DNA of 64,000 nt from Pseudomonadota bacterium (GTDB lineage: Bacteria; Pseudomonadota; Alphaproteobacteria; Rhizobiales; Hyphomicrobiaceae). The stretch covers positions 172,832-236,831 of the forward strand of contig JAFAFW010000058.1 of NCBI GenBank assembly GCA_023423275.1, written 5' to 3'. Under the pieces are notes generated by a model. The model was not told the DNA's origin. It ran no database searches and was given only the letters and a program-made list of their open reading frames with translations. Shown piece by piece: positions 51,423-61,837 of this stretch. The translations under genes were made by a program, and so were the position numbers. Every line of letters begins with the position of its first letter. Positions within the stretch are counted from its first letter, which is position 1.

Positions 51423-51829
51423 TCGAGACCCCAGATCCGCGGCTCGGCGAACTCGAGGCAGTGCCCGGCCGGATCGCGGAAGTAGATGGACCGGCCTCCC
51501 GTGGGCCACACGTATTCCGACTCGATTGACACGCCGTGCTTGGTCAAGTGCGCTTTCCAGGCGTCGATTTCCTCGGCGCTCGCCCGAAAGCAGAAGTGAC
51601 CGGGGCCGACAGCCCCGTGGGCGGGAATGGTCTGCCCCTCGACCACCTGAGCCTTGCTCGTCTTTTCCGGATTGAAGAACAGCAGCATCTGATTTCCACA
51701 GCGGTAGAACGTGTAGCGGCCGGGCACTTTCGAGACCGGATCCATGCCGAGCACGTCGCGGTAGAAGGCCTCGGACGCAGCCAGATCGCGTGTGTAAAGA
51801 ACCGTTTCCAGAATACCGCTTGGCGTCAT
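51419..51829 (-). CDS. VOC-family (glyoxalase/fosfomycin-type) metalloenzyme
   Basis: A 136-residue single VOC fold: ILETVLYTRDLAASEAFYRDVLGM with the metal-binding pattern, GHFCFRASAEEIDAWKAHLTKHGV, and SIYFRDPAGHCLEFAEP with His and Glu ligands. It resembles glyoxalase/bleomycin-resistance and fosfomycin-resistance proteins; true substrate unknown. Its stop overlaps the rdgB start. Confidence 0.85.
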   Translation of the reverse strand: MTPSGILETVLYTRDLAASEAFYRDVLGMDPVSKVPGRYTFYRCGNQMLLFFNPEKTSKAQVVEGQTIPAHGAVGPGHFCFRASAEEIDAWKAHLTKHGVSIESEYVWPTGGRSIYFRDPAGHCLEFAEPRIWGLE

Positions 51830-51885
51830 CGCATCACTCCCGGCTGGACGTTGCACACCGACGATCCGGCGCACGTCCGGCCGCG

Positions 51886-52599
51886 TTACGCGACGGTGAG
51901 CTGCTGAAGCGAGACCAGCTCCTTGATGCCCTTGCGCGCCAGAGCCATCAGTTCATCAAAGCGTTCCTGGCTGAACGGTTCCTTTTCGGCCGTTCCCTGC
52001 ACCTCGACGATGCCGCCGCTGCCGGTCATGACGAAATTGGCGTCGGCGTCGGCTTCCGAGTCCTCGGCATAGTCGAGATCCAGCACCGGCTGCCCCTCAT
52101 ACAGGCCCGCCGACACCGCCGCGACCTGATCCTTGAGCACGGAGCCGCCGATCATGTCGCGGGTCTCCATCCACTTGAGGCAATCGTGCAGAGCGATCCA
52201 CGAGCCTGTGATCGCAGCGGTTCGCGTGCCACCGTCGGCCTGGATGACATCGCAGTCGATCGAGATCTGGCGCTCGCCGAGCTTCTGCAGATCGACGACG
52301 GAGCGCAGCGCGCGCCCGATCAAGCGCTGAATTTCCTGTGTCCGGCCAGAGGGATGGCCGACGGTGGCCTCACGCCGGTTGCGCGACGTGGTGGCGCGCG
52401 GCAGCATTCCGTACTCGGCCGTCACCCAGCCCCGGCCCTGGTTCTTCAGCCACGGCGGCACCCGCTCTTCGAGGCTCGCCGTGCACAGAACATGGGTATT
52501 CCCGAACTTGATCAGGCAGGAGCCCTCGGCATGCATCGATACAGCGCGTTCGAAGGAGACGCGGCGGAGCTCGTCGGGCTTGCGTTTTGATGGGCGCAT
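51886..52599 (-). CDS. rph: ribonuclease PH
   Basis: A 237-residue phosphorolytic exoribonuclease that trims tRNA 3' ends. RPSKRKPDELR, the phosphate-binding region GWVTAEYGMLPRAT, RTQEIQRLIGRALRSVVDL, DCDVIQADGGTRTAAI and LDLDYAEDSEADADANFVM are all standard. It is divergent from hrcA across 179 bases, the usual Rhizobiales arrangement. Confidence 0.96.
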   Translation of the reverse strand: MRPSKRKPDELRRVSFERAVSMHAEGSCLIKFGNTHVLCTASLEERVPPWLKNQGRGWVTAEYGMLPRATTSRNRREATVGHPSGRTQEIQRLIGRALRSVVDLQKLGERQISIDCDVIQADGGTRTAAITGSWIALHDCLKWMETRDMIGGSVLKDQVAAVSAGLYEGQPVLDLDYAEDSEADADANFVMTGSGGIVEVQGTAEKEPFSQERFDELMALARKGIKELVSLQQLTVA

Positions 52600-52778
52600 G
52601 GCGATCTATAGTGAGGTGCTGCGGGGAACAGGCGATGCTGCCTGCCTAATTGCGCGGCACCCTAGGCGAGCCCTGCGCAGGGTTCAACCGCAAACAGATA
52701 TGCCGTTTGACGAGTTCGCTCGGCTAGGCCTAGTGTTTCTGCAGAATTCAGTTGGAGGTCTTAACCTCAACGACCGGT

Positions 52779-53837
52779 ATGACCGAGATAACAAGCGAGC
52801 TGACACAGCTCAACGAACGTTCCCGCGCGATCTTCCGGCAGATTGTCGAGACCTACCTCGCCACGGGCGAGCCTGTGGGATCGCGCAACCTGTCGCGCCA
52901 CCTGCCGATGACGCTGTCTCCGGCGTCGGTCCGCAATGTCATGTCCGACCTCGAGCAGCTCGGACTGATCTTCGCACCGCATACCTCGGCAGGGCGGCTT
53001 CCGACGCATATGGGGTTGCGGCTATTCGTCGACGGCCTGCTGGAACTCGGCGACCTGACCGAGGACGAACGCAAGCAAATTCAATCTCATATCGGGATCA
53101 AGCGCGAGAAATCCGTTGACCAGGTGCTGGCCGAAGCCGGAGAGATGATCTCCGGACTGTCGCACTGCGCGGGCGTGGTTCTGGCTGAAAAGCAGGTCAG
53201 CCGGCTGAAGCACATCGAATTTGTGCCGCTTGATCCCGGTCGCGCCCTCGTCGTCCTGGTCGGTGAGGACCAGAACGTCGAAAACCGCGTCATTTCGCTG
53301 CCGCCGGGATTGCCGCCGTCCGCCTTGATCGAGGCGGCCAACTACCTCAATGCGCAAGTCCGGGGTCTGTCGATTCTGGAAGCCCGTGGCCGTATCGAGC
53401 AGCAACTCCTCAACGCAAAGGCTGAACTGGATACCCTGACGCAGAAAGTCATCGAGGCGGGCCTGGCCGAATGGGCGGGCAGCAATGGGGACCGCCAGAG
53501 CCTGATTGTCCGTGGACAATCCAATCTTCTCAAGGACTTGACCGCAATCGAGGAGTTGGAGCGAATCCGCAAGCTGTTCGAGGACCTGGAGACCAAGCGC
53601 GATCTGATCCAGTTGCTCGGTCTGGCGGAGCGAGCCGAAGGCGTGCGGATCTTCATCGGTTCGGAGAACAAGCTGTTTTCCCTGTCCGGCTCGTCGCTGA
53701 TCGTGGCCCCGTTCCAGGACAACACGCGTAAGGTGGTTGGCGTCTTGGGCGTGATTGGTCCAACCCGGATCAACTACGCCCGCATTATTCCCATGGTGGA
53801 TTACACGGCAAAGCTGGTTGGTCGGCTGCTGACTTGA
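52779..53837 (+). CDS. hrcA: heat-inducible transcriptional repressor HrcA
   Basis: A 352-residue repressor that binds CIRCE operators. The N-terminal winged helix is FRQIVETYLATGEPVGSRNLSRHLPMTLSPASVRNVMSDLEQLGLI, then PHTSAGRLPTHMGLRLFVDG. The regulatory GAF-like part ends VIGPTRINYARIIPMVDYTAKLVG. I see no CIRCE element upstream of hrcA, grpE or dnaK. The start at 52779 follows a weak GGAG some distance upstream. grpE follows after 103 bases. Confidence 0.95.
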   Translation: MTEITSELTQLNERSRAIFRQIVETYLATGEPVGSRNLSRHLPMTLSPASVRNVMSDLEQLGLIFAPHTSAGRLPTHMGLRLFVDGLLELGDLTEDERKQIQSHIGIKREKSVDQVLAEAGEMISGLSHCAGVVLAEKQVSRLKHIEFVPLDPGRALVVLVGEDQNVENRVISLPPGLPPSALIEAANYLNAQVRGLSILEARGRIEQQLLNAKAELDTLTQKVIEAGLAEWAGSNGDRQSLIVRGQSNLLKDLTAIEELERIRKLFEDLETKRDLIQLLGLAERAEGVRIFIGSENKLFSLSGSSLIVAPFQDNTRKVVGVLGVIGPTRINYARIIPMVDYTAKLVGRLLT

Positions 53838-53940
53838 TTTTTTGGCAGCCAGACACATCATGTCCGGCCATATTCGCCGGCTGATGGCGGAACGCGCCGG
53901 CTGATCTTTCACTTACAACGAAGAACAAACCTGAGGCCTT

Positions 53941-54651
53941 ATGAGCGGAAAGCCACATACCGAAGATCCCAAGCTCGACCCGGAAGCGCACGCCGCTGAT
54001 TCCCCGGAGGCTGCTGCTGAAACAACGGCGGATCCGGCAACGTCCGGATCGCCGCCTCCTGAGACTGCCGCGTCCGAAACGCGCATTGCCGAACTGGAGA
54101 CGCAGATTGCGGATCTGACCGACCGCTTGCTGCGGTCGCACGCCGAGATCGACAACATCCGCAAGCGGGCGGAGCGCGAGAAAACGGATATGGCGAAGTA
54201 CGCCATCTCCAAGTTTGCCGGAGACGTCGTAACGGTCGGTGACAACTTCGGCCGCGCGGTTGCGGCTCTGCCAGCAGGAGCCGCAGAGCAGGATCCCGCG
54301 CTCAAGAGCCTGCTCGATGGGGTTCAGATGATGGAGCGCGAGTTCCTGAACGTTCTCGAACGGCACGGCGTCAAACGTATCGATCCCACTGGCCAGCCGT
54401 TCAACCCGCACTTCCATCAAGCCGTGATGGAGCAGCCCAATACCGAGGTGCCGAATGGTACCGTGCTGCAGGTGTTTCAGGTGGGCTACACGATCGAGGA
54501 TCGCGTTCTGCGGCCGGCCATGGTGGTGGTTTCAAAAGGCGGTCCGAAGCAACAGGATGCTCAGCCTGCCGATGGCGCAACCGCCGAAAAGGTGCAGACC
54601 GCCGGCAATGGCGCGCCGGACCAGAACCCCAGCTCGCAGGCAGAGTCGTGA
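53941..54651 (+). CDS. grpE: nucleotide exchange factor GrpE
   Basis: A 236-residue protein that releases ADP from DnaK. An acidic, low-complexity N-terminus (about 60 residues) precedes a long coiled coil (ETRIAELETQIADLTDRLLRSHAEIDNIRKRAEREK) and the beta domain with VKRIDPTGQPFNPHFHQAVME and TVLQVFQVGYTIEDRVLRPAMVVVSK. It is convergent with alkB, 14 bases away. Confidence 0.96.
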   Translation: MSGKPHTEDPKLDPEAHAADSPEAAAETTADPATSGSPPPETAASETRIAELETQIADLTDRLLRSHAEIDNIRKRAEREKTDMAKYAISKFAGDVVTVGDNFGRAVAALPAGAAEQDPALKSLLDGVQMMEREFLNVLERHGVKRIDPTGQPFNPHFHQAVMEQPNTEVPNGTVLQVFQVGYTIEDRVLRPAMVVVSKGGPKQQDAQPADGATAEKVQTAGNGAPDQNPSSQAES

Positions 54652-54665
54652 GCCTGCTCGCCGGC

Positions 54666-55274
54666 TCAAGGCCTCGTCACGCGCCGCAATGTGAGATTGA
54701 TCCGGCCGCCCTGCGGGATCAGGTCGGACGTCCCCCATCGCACACGGTCGATGCCGTGGTAGGCGCGGCGCGCCCGCCCGCCCATCACCACCACATCTCC
54801 GGAGTGAAGGATCAGGCGCGACTTCGGGTCCGACCGCTTCAGGCCACCGATGTGGAACACGGCCTCATCGCCCAGGGAGACCGACACGACCGGGGCCGCG
54901 AAATCCTCTTCGTCGGCGTCGACGTGGCTGCCCATTTTTGCGCCGCCGTAATAGAAATTGATGAGACACGCCTCGGGGGCGGCCGGATAGCTCGCCACCG
55001 CTTGCCAAAGTTGCAGCAGCGTCCTGGGGATATCCGGCCAAGGCACTCCCGTTATCGGATGGGTGGCCTGATACCGATAGCCGCGCTCCTTGTCCGTGAC
55101 CCAGCCGAACCGTCCCGCATTCGTCATCAGGACGGACAGCGGCTTTCCCGATCTCGGCATCGCCGGCCTGTAGGGCGGCGCCTTGGAAGCAATATCCTCC
55201 ACCAGTCCCAACAACTTGCGCTGGTGGGCAGGGGAATAATAAGCGCTCAAATGCAAAAATCCGGGCGGAGACAT
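54666..55274 (-). CDS. alkB: alpha-ketoglutarate-dependent AlkB-type dioxygenase
   Basis: A 202-residue Fe(II)/2-oxoglutarate dioxygenase that demethylates DNA or RNA bases. The metal facial triad is His-x-Asp in GAKMGSHVDADEED and His in RRAYHGIDRV, and the 2OG-binding RxNLTxR motif is RINLTLRR. The ATG at 55274 was chosen; an earlier ATG at 55307 would add 11 residues. It lies between grpE and dnaK on the other strand. Confidence 0.92.
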   Translation of the reverse strand: MSPPGFLHLSAYYSPAHQRKLLGLVEDIASKAPPYRPAMPRSGKPLSVLMTNAGRFGWVTDKERGYRYQATHPITGVPWPDIPRTLLQLWQAVASYPAAPEACLINFYYGGAKMGSHVDADEEDFAAPVVSVSLGDEAVFHIGGLKRSDPKSRLILHSGDVVVMGGRARRAYHGIDRVRWGTSDLIPQGGRINLTLRRVTRP

Positions 55275-55391
55275 ACACCGCCATCCTTTCCGTTGCCGAT
55301 CCCGCATAAACCCGTCATGGGAGCCCGTTCGGGAGCGGAATTTGCAGAAACGCTGTCTTGCGTTTTTGTAACAGCCTCGTCGCCCGCTGCC

Positions 55392-55421
55392 GTTGCAGCC
55401 CCAATTGCCCCCGCTTATATA
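55392..55421 (+). promoter_or_regulatory. heat-shock (RpoH/sigma-32-type) promoter of dnaK
   Basis: GTTG (55392-55395), an 18-base spacer and CTTATATA (55414-55421) match the alphaproteobacterial RpoH consensus CTTG-N17/18-CCTATAT with few differences, 126 bases upstream of dnaK. Confidence 0.6.
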
Positions 55422-55547
55422 CCGGCAGACCCTACTGCAGGAGCACCTGGGGGCCGTTGCGCCAACCCCGTTCGGGAGTGGGGGCTTGCCGGACGCCGAA
55501 TAACCGGGTCCGGGCGGTCCGCCGAATCGAAGAAGGAATAGACCGAT

Positions 55548-57470
<1,923 letters not shown>

Positions 57471-57592
57471 GTCATGGCTCGGCCCGCTTGTACCGCGTTC
57501 TCCGCAATGCATATCCCCTTGTCTTTCCATGACAAAAGCGGGATGTGGGCGGCGGGGGCGGCCACAGCGGGCCGGGTTGCCCGGGGGCTGTG

Positions 57593-58723
57593 ATGCTGAA
57601 TACCGATTATTACGAGCTGCTGCAGGTCGAGCGGACGGCCGACGAGCGGACGATCAAGTCCGCCTATCGCAAGCTCGCCATGGAATGCCACCCGGACCGC
57701 AATCCGGGCTGCAAGAATTCCGAGGAGCGCTTCAAGGCGATCAGCCAGGCCTATGACTGCCTGAAGGACCCGCAGAAGCGTGCCGCCTACGACCGCTTCG
57801 GCCATGCCGCCTTCCAGAATGGCGGCTTCGGCAACGGTGGCGGCGCGCAGGATTTCGGTTCGTTCTCCGACATCTTCGAGAATATCTTCGGCGAGTTCAT
57901 GAACGGCGCCCAGGGCGGCCGGCAGAGCAACGTGCTGCGCGGCTCGGATCTGCGCTACGACCTCGAAATCAGCCTCGAGGATGCGTTCGAGGGCAAGCAG
58001 GTCGAGCTTCGCATCGACGGCACGGTCTCGTGTGAGCCGTGCGGTGGATCGGGCGCCAAACCGGGCACCGCGGCGCGGCGCTGCACGATGTGCGAGGGCC
58101 GGGGCCAGGTCCGCGCAAGCCAGGGCTTCTTCGTCGTCGAGCGCACCTGCCCGAGCTGCCGCGGCGTCGGCGAGGTGATCGCCGATCCCTGCGAGCGCTG
58201 CCGCGGCGACGGCCGTATCGAAAAGCAGAAGTCGCTTGAGGTGCGGATTCCGCCGGGGGTCGACGAGGGTACTCGCATCCGCCTCACCGGCGAGGGGGAG
58301 GCGGGCGCCCGCGGCGGACCGTCGGGCGACCTCTACATCTTCATCCACATCGCCCGCCACGCGCTGTTCCAGCGCGAGGGTTCGACCCTGTTCGCGCGCT
58401 GTCCGGTCAGCTTCACGACCGCGGCGCTGGGTGGCACGATCGAGGTTCCCGGGCTCGACCGCAGCAAGCACGAAATCCGGATCCCGGCCGGCATTCAATC
58501 GGGCAAGCAGATCCGCCAGCGCGGCGCCGGCATGCCGGTGCTGAACGGCCGCGGCCATGGCGACATGGTGATCCAGGTCGAGGTCGAGACTCCGACCAAG
58601 CTGAGCGCCAAGCAGCGCGAGTTGCTCGAGGAGTTCCGCGCCACCGAGACCGGTGACGAATGCCCGGCCAGCTCGAGCTTCTTCAAGAAGCTCAAGGGCT
58701 TCTGGGAAGAATTGACCGACTGA
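57593..58723 (+). CDS. dnaJ: molecular chaperone DnaJ (Hsp40)
   Basis: A 376-residue J-domain co-chaperone: the HPD motif is in MECHPDRNPGCKNSEERFKAI, followed by a G/F-rich region, four CxxCxGxG zinc repeats (CEPCGGSGAKPG, CTMCEGRGQVR, CPSCRGVGEVI, CERCRGDGRIE) and a C-terminal substrate domain. The ATG at 57593 (GTG directly before it) was chosen. Codon use and wording are sphingomonad-like. It is convergent with the bacteriophytochrome gene, 7 bases away. Confidence 0.95.
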   Translation: MLNTDYYELLQVERTADERTIKSAYRKLAMECHPDRNPGCKNSEERFKAISQAYDCLKDPQKRAAYDRFGHAAFQNGGFGNGGGAQDFGSFSDIFENIFGEFMNGAQGGRQSNVLRGSDLRYDLEISLEDAFEGKQVELRIDGTVSCEPCGGSGAKPGTAARRCTMCEGRGQVRASQGFFVVERTCPSCRGVGEVIADPCERCRGDGRIEKQKSLEVRIPPGVDEGTRIRLTGEGEAGARGGPSGDLYIFIHIARHALFQREGSTLFARCPVSFTTAALGGTIEVPGLDRSKHEIRIPAGIQSGKQIRQRGAGMPVLNGRGHGDMVIQVEVETPTKLSAKQRELLEEFRATETGDECPASSSFFKKLKGFWEELTD

Positions 58724-58730
58724 CCGGCGG

Positions 58731-61295
58731 TCAGCCGATCAGTTCGGCCAGCACCCGCGCGACATTCTCCATCGTATAGGGCTTCTGCACTACCCGGCGC
58801 GCGGCATGGGCGTCGGGTAGCTGTGCCTGCTCGCCATAGCCGGTCGCGAACATGAACGGCACGCCCAGCGCGTCGAGCCGGTCGGCGATCGGGAAGCTGG
58901 TCTGGTCGCCGAGGTTGATGTCCAGCAGGGCGACGTCCGGCGTGCTCGATTCGATGGCGCGCAAAGCGTCCTGAACGGTGGCGGCGGTGGCGACGCCGGC
59001 CGCGCCGAGCCTGGTCAATATGTCCTCCGCGTCGAGCGCGATGATCAGACTGTCCTCGACCAGCAAGGCCGATTTCCCGGCCGCGATCTGGGCCGGGGGG
59101 ACGCCGTGCGACTGGACTGCCGTGCGCGCCAGCCGGATCGCGGGCCCCTTCACGTCGCTTGGCTCGGAGACATGGCGGGCCGGTATGCGGAAGTGCGCTT
59201 CGACCCCGGCCAGCCGGTAGGCGATGCGCGCCTCGCCGCCGAGATCGTAAGGGATGGAGCGGTCGATGATCGTCGTGCCGAAGCCTTTGCGGGTCGGGGC
59301 CTGGACCGGCGGGCCGCCGCTTTCGCGCCACTGGATGACGAGGTCGCCATCGCCGTCGCGATGCCAGGCGATCGCTACCCGGCCGCCGTCGGACAGGCTG
59401 CCATATTTGGCCGAGTTTGTGACGAGCTCGTGCATGACCAGCGCCATGGTCGAATAAGCCTGCGGGTTGAGCAGGATCGGCGGACCGTCGATGCTGACGC
59501 GGTCGCTCTGGCCCGCGAGGAAGGCGGCGGCCTCGGCATCGATCAGCGCGCGCAACGGCGCCGGACCCCAATGGTCGTCGGTGATCTGGTTGTGGGCGCG
59601 GGCGAGGGCGTGGATGCGGCCGTCGATCAGGGCTACGAAATCCTCGACGCTCGCGCCCTCGGCGGGCTTGGACTGGCGGATGAGGCCGCGAATGACGCCC
59701 AGGATGTTGCGCACCCGGTGGTTCAGTTCGGCGATCAGCAATTCCTGCCGCACATTGGCCTGGCGGCGCTCGGCGCTCGCCTCGTCCGCGAGGCGCAGCA
59801 CCACCTCGATCAGGGTCGCGCGCAGCGTTTCGGCGACGCGCAGCTCCGACGGCGTAAACGGCTTGGAACGGCCCTCGACCGTCTCCTTCCACTCTTCGAA
59901 GCTGGCGCGCGGCGTCAGGCGCGGCCCGTTGGGCCCGAGCTCGACTGGCTTGTGCGGATCGCCGCCCCAGCGGACCGAACGAACCAATTCGGAGCGGAAC
60001 AGCAAGACATAGTCGCGCGGGGTGCGCGAGATGGGAATGGCGAGCATTCCGGCCGCGCTTGCGGCGAAGGCTTCGGCCTCGGGCACGATCGAGGCGATAT
60101 TGTCGGTGGCGTAGACGCGGCCGTCGGCGATGCGGTTGAGCGCGTCGGCAATCCTCTCGAAATCCTCGGTGGGTGGCGTCACGCCCGAGCGGGCGTGATT
60201 GCCGTTGATCCACACGCCGACCCCGTCGGCGGGAATGGCGTTGGTCAGGATCTCGCCGAGCCAGTCGGGATCCTTGAGGAGGGTCTCGTCGGAGGCCACC
60301 GCGCCGAGCAGTTGATCGGAAATGTCGCGCGCCCGGCGCTCGAACTCGACCGTTTCCTGCCGTTCGCGGCTTTCGAGCCGCATGGCGAACATCTGCGCGA
60401 ACAATTCGCTCACCGACCGGCGCTCGAAGCTCGGGCAGCGCGGGCCATAATGATGGCACGCGAACAGTCCCCATAGCTCGCCCTCGACGATGATCGAAAT
60501 CGACATCGAGGCGCCGACGCCCATATTCTTGAGATATTCGATGTGGATCGGCGAGACGGCGCGCAGCACCGAGAGCGACAGGTCGAGCGGACGTCCGATC
60601 TCGTCGAGCTGGGGCACGATCGGCACCGGCGTCGCTTCGACATCGGTGATGACGCGCAGCAAATTGCGCTTGTAGAGCGCGCGCGCCTGGACCGGAATGT
60701 CGGTGGCCGGATAATGGAGGCCGAGGAACGACCCGATCCCGGAGCGGCACGCTTCGGCCACCACCTCGCCCGAGCCTCCCGGGCTGAAACGATAGACCAT
60801 GACCCGGTCGAAGCCGGTGAGGGCGCGGACCTGGCGGGCACCTTCGTTGAAGAACTGGGTAAGATTGGGCGCCTGGTCCAGCCGCGCGATCATCGAGCGC
60901 ACCGTGCCCGTCGCGTCGCCATGATCGCCGGCGGTGGACGGCTCGCCTTCGATCACGATCTGGTCGGCCGACATGTGGAGCGCGATATCGTAGGGACGAC
61001 CATCGCCCAGCAGGACGCAACCGAAAATGCGCTCGACCGAATCGGCGCCGCGCAGCATCGCCAGCCGGTTGCGCAGGCTATGGATTGCGGACGCGCCAAC
61101 GATCTCGATGAGCGGGCGGCCGATCAGCTCTTCGGGCTGCGAGCCCAGGAATTCGCCGGTATTGGCCGATGCGCGGGCGATCACCCAGTCCGGCGTCAAG
61201 GCGAGGAGAAAGCCGATCGGCTGGATGGCGCCGAGGATATGGATGGGTTCGCGGTCGCAATTGGTAAGGTCGACGCGAGGGTAGGCTTCCGTCAC
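58731..61295 (-). CDS. bphP: bacteriophytochrome hybrid kinase (PAS-GAF-PHY-HWE kinase-receiver)
   Basis: An 854-residue red/far-red light sensor. PAS: biliverdin-binding Cys13 in LTNCDREPIHI, though the usual AIQPHG reads AIQPIG. GAF: YPATDIPVQAR with Asp199, His251 (SPIHIEY) and His281-282. PHY tongue: PRASFEEW at 462-469. Then an HWE-type histidine kinase with phospho-acceptor His526 in AELNHRVRN and ATP-lid N-box near MHELVTNSAKYG. The C-terminus is a receiver with Asp792, the PFMFATGYG segment (813-821) and Lys838, the FAT GUY receiver type linked to the alphaproteobacterial general stress response. The start is a GTG whose bases overlap the bphO stop (GTGA). Confidence 0.93.
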   Translation of the reverse strand: MTEAYPRVDLTNCDREPIHILGAIQPIGFLLALTPDWVIARASANTGEFLGSQPEELIGRPLIEIVGASAIHSLRNRLAMLRGADSVERIFGCVLLGDGRPYDIALHMSADQIVIEGEPSTAGDHGDATGTVRSMIARLDQAPNLTQFFNEGARQVRALTGFDRVMVYRFSPGGSGEVVAEACRSGIGSFLGLHYPATDIPVQARALYKRNLLRVITDVEATPVPIVPQLDEIGRPLDLSLSVLRAVSPIHIEYLKNMGVGASMSISIIVEGELWGLFACHHYGPRCPSFERRSVSELFAQMFAMRLESRERQETVEFERRARDISDQLLGAVASDETLLKDPDWLGEILTNAIPADGVGVWINGNHARSGVTPPTEDFERIADALNRIADGRVYATDNIASIVPEAEAFAASAAGMLAIPISRTPRDYVLLFRSELVRSVRWGGDPHKPVELGPNGPRLTPRASFEEWKETVEGRSKPFTPSELRVAETLRATLIEVVLRLADEASAERRQANVRQELLIAELNHRVRNILGVIRGLIRQSKPAEGASVEDFVALIDGRIHALARAHNQITDDHWGPAPLRALIDAEAAAFLAGQSDRVSIDGPPILLNPQAYSTMALVMHELVTNSAKYGSLSDGGRVAIAWHRDGDGDLVIQWRESGGPPVQAPTRKGFGTTIIDRSIPYDLGGEARIAYRLAGVEAHFRIPARHVSEPSDVKGPAIRLARTAVQSHGVPPAQIAAGKSALLVEDSLIIALDAEDILTRLGAAGVATAATVQDALRAIESSTPDVALLDINLGDQTSFPIADRLDALGVPFMFATGYGEQAQLPDAHAARRVVQKPYTMENVARVLAELIG

Positions 61296-61837
61296 GCTTT
61301 TGCGGTCTCCAGATGGCGCAGCCCCCCGGCCGCGAAACCTTCGAATACAGTTCGGGCTGCCCCCACCGCGGCCCCGATCTGATCGGGTCCGTAAAGAACC
61401 CGATCGAGATTCTCCAGCAATTTCCGCCAGCTGCCCGGTTCCTGGGGCGCCGACAGAAAATCGGTCGGCGCCGCGGCGGCAACGCCTCGCTTCAGCACCG
61501 CGGCGCCGAGCCGCGAGCCTTCGAGCACGTAGACGCCACCGAGGATCGCCGCCTCGCCCGGGAAACAGGGCGCAGCGACCGGCGCGGGTTCGACCGCTTC
61601 CAACGCGGCGAGATCGGCGCGCAGCAGGTGGCTGCGGCGCCGCTGCGGCCAGTCGGCCAGCACCTGCGCCGCTCCGGCCGCCTCCAGCGCCGCCTCGATC
61701 GGCAGGAAGGCGGCGGCCTGCGCGACGAGGAAGCGTCGATAGCCGTCGATCGCGCCGAGGTCGGCCGAAGAGAACAGGCGGTCGACCCGCTCATGCTCGG
61801 CGGCGGTCGCCGCGCGCAGGGCGGCGCGGGCGCTCAC
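61292..61837 (-). CDS. bphO: heme oxygenase, biliverdin source for the phytochrome
   Basis: A 181-residue heme oxygenase-like protein: ATAAEHERVDRLFSS carries the proximal His, LGGVYVLEGSRLGAAVLKR is the distal GxxxG-type helix, and WRKLLENLDRVLYGPDQ ends the fold. It cleaves heme to biliverdin, the chromophore of BphP. The start is a GTG at 61837 that overlaps the purB stop as GTGA, and its own stop overlaps the bphP start the same way. Confidence 0.88.
   Translation of the reverse strand: MSARAALRAATAAEHERVDRLFSSADLGAIDGYRRFLVAQAAAFLPIEAALEAAGAAQVLADWPQRRRSHLLRADLAALEAVEPAPVAAPCFPGEAAILGGVYVLEGSRLGAAVLKRGVAAAAPTDFLSAPQEPGSWRKLLENLDRVLYGPDQIGAAVGAARTVFEGFAAGGLRHLETAKA

Noticed and set aside
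52600..52778. CIRCE operator between rph and hrcA
   Set aside because: The gap has short palindromes (CCCTGCGCAGGG at 52671-52682, CTAGGCCTAG at 52724-52733) but no TTAGCACTC/GAGTGCTAA pair.
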